A stretch of DNA of 64,000 bases, taken from NCBI RefSeq assembly GCF_002355515.1, contig NZ_AP014809.1:5170501-5234500 (forward strand). The letters are read 5' to 3'. Below the pieces are notes generated by a model. The model did not search any database, was not told the DNA's origin, and saw only the letters and a list, made by a program, of their open reading frames with translations. Shown here one piece after another: positions 60,619 to 64,000 of this stretch. Position 1 is the first letter of the stretch; every line of letters begins with the position of its first letter. Origin of the DNA: Methylorubrum populi. GTDB lineage: Bacteria; Pseudomonadota; Alphaproteobacteria; Rhizobiales; Beijerinckiaceae. Position numbers and translations under genes: made by a program.

Positions 60619-62457
60619 ATGACGACGCCCTCTGCCCGCTTCCAGACCTTCGACGATCCGAGCCACGCCAAGGGGCCCGAGCGGATCGAGGCCCTGCGCG
60701 CCGCCCTGCGGGAGACCGGCGCCGACGGCTTCGTGGTGCCGCGGGCCGACGAGCATCAATCCGAATACGTGCCCGCCAACGCCGAGCGTCTCGCCTGGCT
60801 CACCGGCTTCACCGGCTCGGCCGGCCTCGCGGCGGTGCTCGCCGACGAGGCCGCCCTGTTCGTCGATGGCCGCTACACGCTGCAGGCGCCGGAACAGGTC
60901 GATACCGCGACGGTCACGGTGGTGCCGCTCGCCGAGACGACGCCGGAGGCGTGGCTCGGGACGCATCTGAAACCGGGCCAGGTCCTTGCCTACGATCCCT
61001 GGCTCCACACGCCCGACGGCGTGGCCCGCCTCGAGCGCGCCGCCACGAAGGCGGGCGCGTCGCTTCGCGCCGTGCCGGACAATCTCGTGGATGCGGTCTG
61101 GGCCGGGCGGCCCCGGCCGCCGGCCGGCCGGGTCACGGCCCATCCCGACGATCTGGCGGGCGAGACGCGGGCCGAGAAGCTCGACCGCATCCGCGCCGCC
61201 CTCGCCGAGGGCGCGATCGATGTCCTCGTCATCTCCGATCCTCACAATCTCGCCTGGGCCTTCAATCTGCGGGGGGCGGACATCCCGCACACGCCGCTGG
61301 CGCTCGGCTACGCGCTCGTCCTCCGCGAGGGACGGGCGGCGCTCTACCTCACCTCCCAGGCGATCGACGCCGACCTGCGCGCAGCCCTCGAACCGCTTGC
61401 CGACCTGCGCCCGCGCAACGCCTTCGCGGGGGATCTGGCAAGCGCGTGCAGGAATGCCGCGCGGGTGCGGCTCGATGCGGCGACGGGGGCGGCGGCGCTC
61501 AAGGATCGGGTCGAGGCGGCCGGCGGCGTCGTCGATGTCGGCGCCGATCCGGTCACCGCGATGAAGGCCGTCAAGAACGCGGCCGAGATCGCCGGCACCC
61601 GTGCCGCCCACCGCCGCGACGGGCTCGCCGTGACGCGCTTCCTCGCCTGGCTCGATCGCGCGGCCGCGGAGGGCGTGAGCGAGATCGCCGCCGTCGAGGC
61701 GCTGGAGGATTTCCGCCGGGAGAGCGGCTTGCTGCGGGACGTCTCCTTCCCGACCATCTCCGGCTCGGGCCCGAACGGCGCCATCGTCCATTACCGCGTC
61801 ACCCGCGCCACCGACCGCACCGCGCGGCCCGGCGAACTCTTCCTGATCGATTCCGGTGCGCAATACGCCGACGGCACCACCGACATCACCCGCACCGTCG
61901 CGATCGGTGTGCCGAGCGACGAGATGCGCGACCGCTTCACCCGTGTGCTCAAGGGGCACATCGCCATCGCCCGCGCCGTCTTCCCCGAGGGGACGACGGG
62001 CGCGCAGATCGATGCCCTCGCCCGCATCAGCCTGTGGGAGGCGGGGCTCGATTTCGATCACGGCACCGGCCACGGTGTCGGCGCCTTCCTCTCGGTCCAC
62101 GAGGGGCCGCAGCGCATCGCCAAGACCGGCACCGTGGCGCTGAAGCCCGGCATGATCCTCTCGAACGAGCCGGGCTACTACCGGAGCCGCGCCTACGGCA
62201 TCCGCATCGAGAACCTGATCCTCGTCGAGGAGCGGACCATTTCCGGCGGCGATCGGCCGATGCTCGGCTTCGAGACCCTGACGCTCGCTCCGATCGACCG
62301 GCGCCTGATCGATCCGTCCCTGCTCGCCCCGGCGGAGGTGGAATGGCTCGACGCCTATCACGCGCGGGTGCGCGCGGCGCTCGCACCCGACCTCGACGGG
62401 CCGGTGCGGGGCTGGCTGGAGGCGGCGACGCGGCCACTCGCCGAGGCCGCCGCGTGA
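60619..62457 (+). CDS. pepP: Xaa-Pro aminopeptidase (M24B)
   Basis: 612 residues, the long three-domain form like eukaryotic APP1. Two creatinase-like N-terminal domains (AERLAWLTGFTGSAGLAAVL; ISDPHNLAWAFNLRG) precede the pita-bread catalytic domain. Metal ligands are the Asp in LIDSGAQYADGTTDITRT (two), His in HGTGHGVGAFLSVHEGP, and Glu in SNEPGYY and IRIENLILVEE. It removes N-terminal residues before proline. Its stop overlaps the next start (GTGA). Confidence 0.94.
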   Translation: MTTPSARFQTFDDPSHAKGPERIEALRAALRETGADGFVVPRADEHQSEYVPANAERLAWLTGFTGSAGLAAVLADEAALFVDGRYTLQAPEQVDTATVTVVPLAETTPEAWLGTHLKPGQVLAYDPWLHTPDGVARLERAATKAGASLRAVPDNLVDAVWAGRPRPPAGRVTAHPDDLAGETRAEKLDRIRAALAEGAIDVLVISDPHNLAWAFNLRGADIPHTPLALGYALVLREGRAALYLTSQAIDADLRAALEPLADLRPRNAFAGDLASACRNAARVRLDAATGAAALKDRVEAAGGVVDVGADPVTAMKAVKNAAEIAGTRAAHRRDGLAVTRFLAWLDRAAAEGVSEIAAVEALEDFRRESGLLRDVSFPTISGSGPNGAIVHYRVTRATDRTARPGELFLIDSGAQYADGTTDITRTVAIGVPSDEMRDRFTRVLKGHIAIARAVFPEGTTGAQIDALARISLWEAGLDFDHGTGHGVGAFLSVHEGPQRIAKTGTVALKPGMILSNEPGYYRSRAYGIRIENLILVEERTISGGDRPMLGFETLTLAPIDRRLIDPSLLAPAEVEWLDAYHARVRAALAPDLDGPVRGWLEAATRPLAEAAA

Positions 62458-62933
62458 ACGCGCCCACCCGTCCCGCGATCCTGTTCGTCTGTCTCGGCAA
62501 CATCTGCCGTTCGCCGCTCGCCGAAGCCGCCTTCAGGAGCGAGGCGGCGCGGATCGGGCTCGACGTGATGGTCGATTCCGCCGGCACCAGCGACTGGCAT
62601 GTGGGCGAGCCGCCCGACGCCCGCGCGATCGCCGTGGCGCGGGCGCACGGCGTCGAGATTGCCGGCTATCGCGGGCGTCAGGTGACGCCGGACGATTTTG
62701 AGCGGTTCGACCACGTCGTCGCCCTGGATCTCGCCAACCTCGCCAAGTTGCGCGCCCTGCGGCCGGCCGGTTCACGGGCCGCGTTGAGCCTGCTCCTCGA
62801 CCACGTGCCGGGCCGGGAGGGCGAGCCGGTGGCCGACCCGTATTACGGAGCAGACGACGGCTTCGACACCACCTGGGCCGACGTGACGGCGGGCGCCCGC
62901 GCCCTCGCCCGCCGCTTGGCAGAGCCGGAATGA
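62454..62933 (+). CDS. low-molecular-weight protein tyrosine phosphatase
   Basis: 159 residues from the GTG at 62454. The signature loop FVCLGNICRSP has Cys13 and Arg19 (CX5R), and the general-acid Asp is in ADPYYGADDG. It overlaps pepP by 4 bases and the fructosamine kinase by 4 bases. Bacterial members encoded next to fructosamine-kinase homologs have been reported to act as ketosamine-phosphate phosphatases, so protein deglycation is as likely as tyrosine dephosphorylation. Confidence 0.93.
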   Translation: MNAPTRPAILFVCLGNICRSPLAEAAFRSEAARIGLDVMVDSAGTSDWHVGEPPDARAIAVARAHGVEIAGYRGRQVTPDDFERFDHVVALDLANLAKLRALRPAGSRAALSLLLDHVPGREGEPVADPYYGADDGFDTTWADVTAGARALARRLAEPE

Positions 62934-63736
62934 ACGTCCTCGCCCGCCGGGCGGCGGACCTGCTCGGCATCTCCGTCGCCGAGGCTCGGCCGATGGCGGG
63001 CGGCGATCTGTCCCAATGCATGCGCCTGCGGCTGGAGGACGGACGCGAGGCGGTGGCCAAGACCGGACCGGCGCCGCCGGAGGAGGCCCGGATGCTCGCG
63101 GCCATCGCCGCGACCGGCGCGCCCGCCCCCGCCGTGCTGGCCGTGGACGCGACGCTGCTCGTCCTCGAAGCCCTGCCCGATACCGGTGCCGGGCCGGGCG
63201 CCGAGGCCGACCTCGGTCAGGTCGTTGCCCGCCTGCACGCCGCCGCGGGCGAGCGCTACGGCTGGCACGCCGACTACGCCTTCGGTCCCGTGGCCATCGC
63301 GAATGCGTGGGCCGAGGACTGGCCCGCCTTCTGGGGCGAGCGCCGCCTGCTCTGTCATGCCGGCCACCTCCCCGTCCCGCTGTTCCAGCGGGTCGAGCGG
63401 CTGGCGGGAGACCTGAGGAGCCGCCTGCCGGAACGGCCCCGCGCCGCCCTGCTCCACGGTGACCTGTGGAGCGGCAACGTCCTCACTGCCGGCGACCGGG
63501 TCTCGGGACTGATCGATCCGGCCTGCTATTACGGTCATGCCGAAGTCGATCTGGCGATGCTGAGCCTGTTCGGCCGTCCCGGTCCCGCGTTCCGCATCGC
63601 CTATGGGCCGTCGGAACCCGGCGCGTCGGAGCGTGCGGCGATCTACAAGCTTTGGCCGGCGCTGGTGCATCGGCGCCTGTTCGGCGCCGGCTACGACGGC
63701 CTGGTCGAAGGGTGTCTGGAGGCGGCGGGCGCCTGA
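62930..63736 (+). CDS. fructosamine kinase family protein
   Basis: 268 residues from the ATG at 62930 (ATGA overlap). Aminoglycoside-phosphotransferase-like fold: AVAKTGPAPPEEARML, LVLEALPDTG, LLHGDLWSGNVL with the catalytic Asp, and GLIDPACYYGHAEVDLAML. Bacterial homologs phosphorylate ribulosamine or erythrulosamine on glycated proteins, making the adduct unstable so the lysine is freed. The tight coupling with a phosphatase supports that role. Confidence 0.9.
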   Translation: MNVLARRAADLLGISVAEARPMAGGDLSQCMRLRLEDGREAVAKTGPAPPEEARMLAAIAATGAPAPAVLAVDATLLVLEALPDTGAGPGAEADLGQVVARLHAAAGERYGWHADYAFGPVAIANAWAEDWPAFWGERRLLCHAGHLPVPLFQRVERLAGDLRSRLPERPRAALLHGDLWSGNVLTAGDRVSGLIDPACYYGHAEVDLAMLSLFGRPGPAFRIAYGPSEPGASERAAIYKLWPALVHRRLFGAGYDGLVEGCLEAAGA

Positions 63737-63828
63737 GACGCCCGCCCCTTGATCGCTTCGCTGCCGCTCGCGATGACGGAGAGGACGCCGGACGGGGGCG
63801 ACCGGAGGCTCCCGTCGAAAGAAATCGC

Positions 63829-64000
63829 TCAGAACATTCCGTTCGAATTGGCGGAGGTCTCGGGCAGGATCTGCAGCACGTCCCAGTGCTCGACGATCCG
63901 GCCCGCGTCATCGAGCCGGAAGATGTCGATGGCCGCGTAGTCGTGGTTGCCCGGCCAGTGCTGGAGACAATGCAGCACGACGAGATCGCCCTCGGCGATC
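63829..64000 (-). CDS. SnoaL-like / nuclear transport factor 2 family protein, 5' end outside window
   Basis: Minus-strand frame open to the right edge, 56 residues visible, stop at 63829-63831. It reads [41 protein letters not shown], ending SANSNGMF, the typical C-terminus of SnoaL-like proteins (bacterial NTF2-like fold). These are small isomerases, cyclases or binding proteins; substrate unknown. Convergent with the fructosamine kinase gene. Confidence 0.8.
   Translation of the reverse strand, partial: IAEGDLVVLHCLQHWPGNHDYAAIDIFRLDDAGRIVEHWDVLQILPETSANSNGMF

Overview
The window is high-GC alphaproteobacterial chromosome. The gene content, the trpA-accD-folC and addB-addA-trxA order, the MucR-type regulators, the EcfG sigma factor, the PQQ-dependent dehydrogenase and a giant growth-pole-ring-like protein all point to Hyphomicrobiales, most likely Methylobacterium/Methylorubrum. 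That placement is inferred from family knowledge and was not tested by a search. There are no rRNA or tRNA genes, no CRISPR array and no recognisable transposase.

Layout. 1-8.9 kb: the end of an endonuclease/exonuclease/phosphatase-family gene, a cardiolipin synthase, and the translationally coupled addB-addA recombination nuclease pair. 8.83-10.35 kb: an AT-rich islet with a pentapeptide-repeat membrane protein; it has apparently replaced the last codons of addA. 10.4-13.4 kb: a PQQ sugar dehydrogenase, trxA and an outer-membrane barrel protein. 13.9-18.8 kb: folC, accD, trpA, nudC and a HIT protein, all on the minus strand. 19-26.5 kb: an HD-GYP protein, a DEAD-box helicase, an Ala/Pro-rich membrane-anchored protein, a NarL-type two-component pair and tenA. 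26.6-33.4 kb: an APC permease, an MBL-fold hydrolase, a secreted L,D-transpeptidase and an ABC-type protein whose ATPase motifs are destroyed.

33.8-37.8 kb: a two-gene module related to the membrane subunits of alternative complex III (an ActC-ActD fusion followed by ActF), then a class II amidotransferase. 38.2-42.9 kb: a protein that appears to fuse a NepR-like anti-sigma domain to an EcfG sigma factor, a zinc-less MucR, a CoxE-like VWA protein, a 2Fe-2S ferredoxin and an Hpt protein. 43.2-51.0 kb: one 2590-residue membrane-anchored coiled-coil protein resembling Agrobacterium GPR, with two sets of internal tandem repeats, closed by a strong bidirectional terminator.

51.2-64 kb: an XRE-cupin regulator, thiD and thiE separated by two copies of a roughly 105-bp CTAG-bounded repeat, a Nudix-winged-helix regulator, a second zinc-less MucR, argC, a DUF5872 protein and a small Rmf/CrpP-like protein (both with candidate EcfG-type promoters), prmA, and a pepP / low-molecular-weight phosphatase / fructosamine-kinase operon that suggests protein deglycation. 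The window ends inside a SnoaL-like gene.

Most of the region is core housekeeping. The most noteworthy items are the NepR-EcfG fusion, the orphan ActCD-ActF module with its expanded SWP repeat, the ATPase-dead ABC protein with repeated ENxLFG motifs, and the islet at the addA 3' end.
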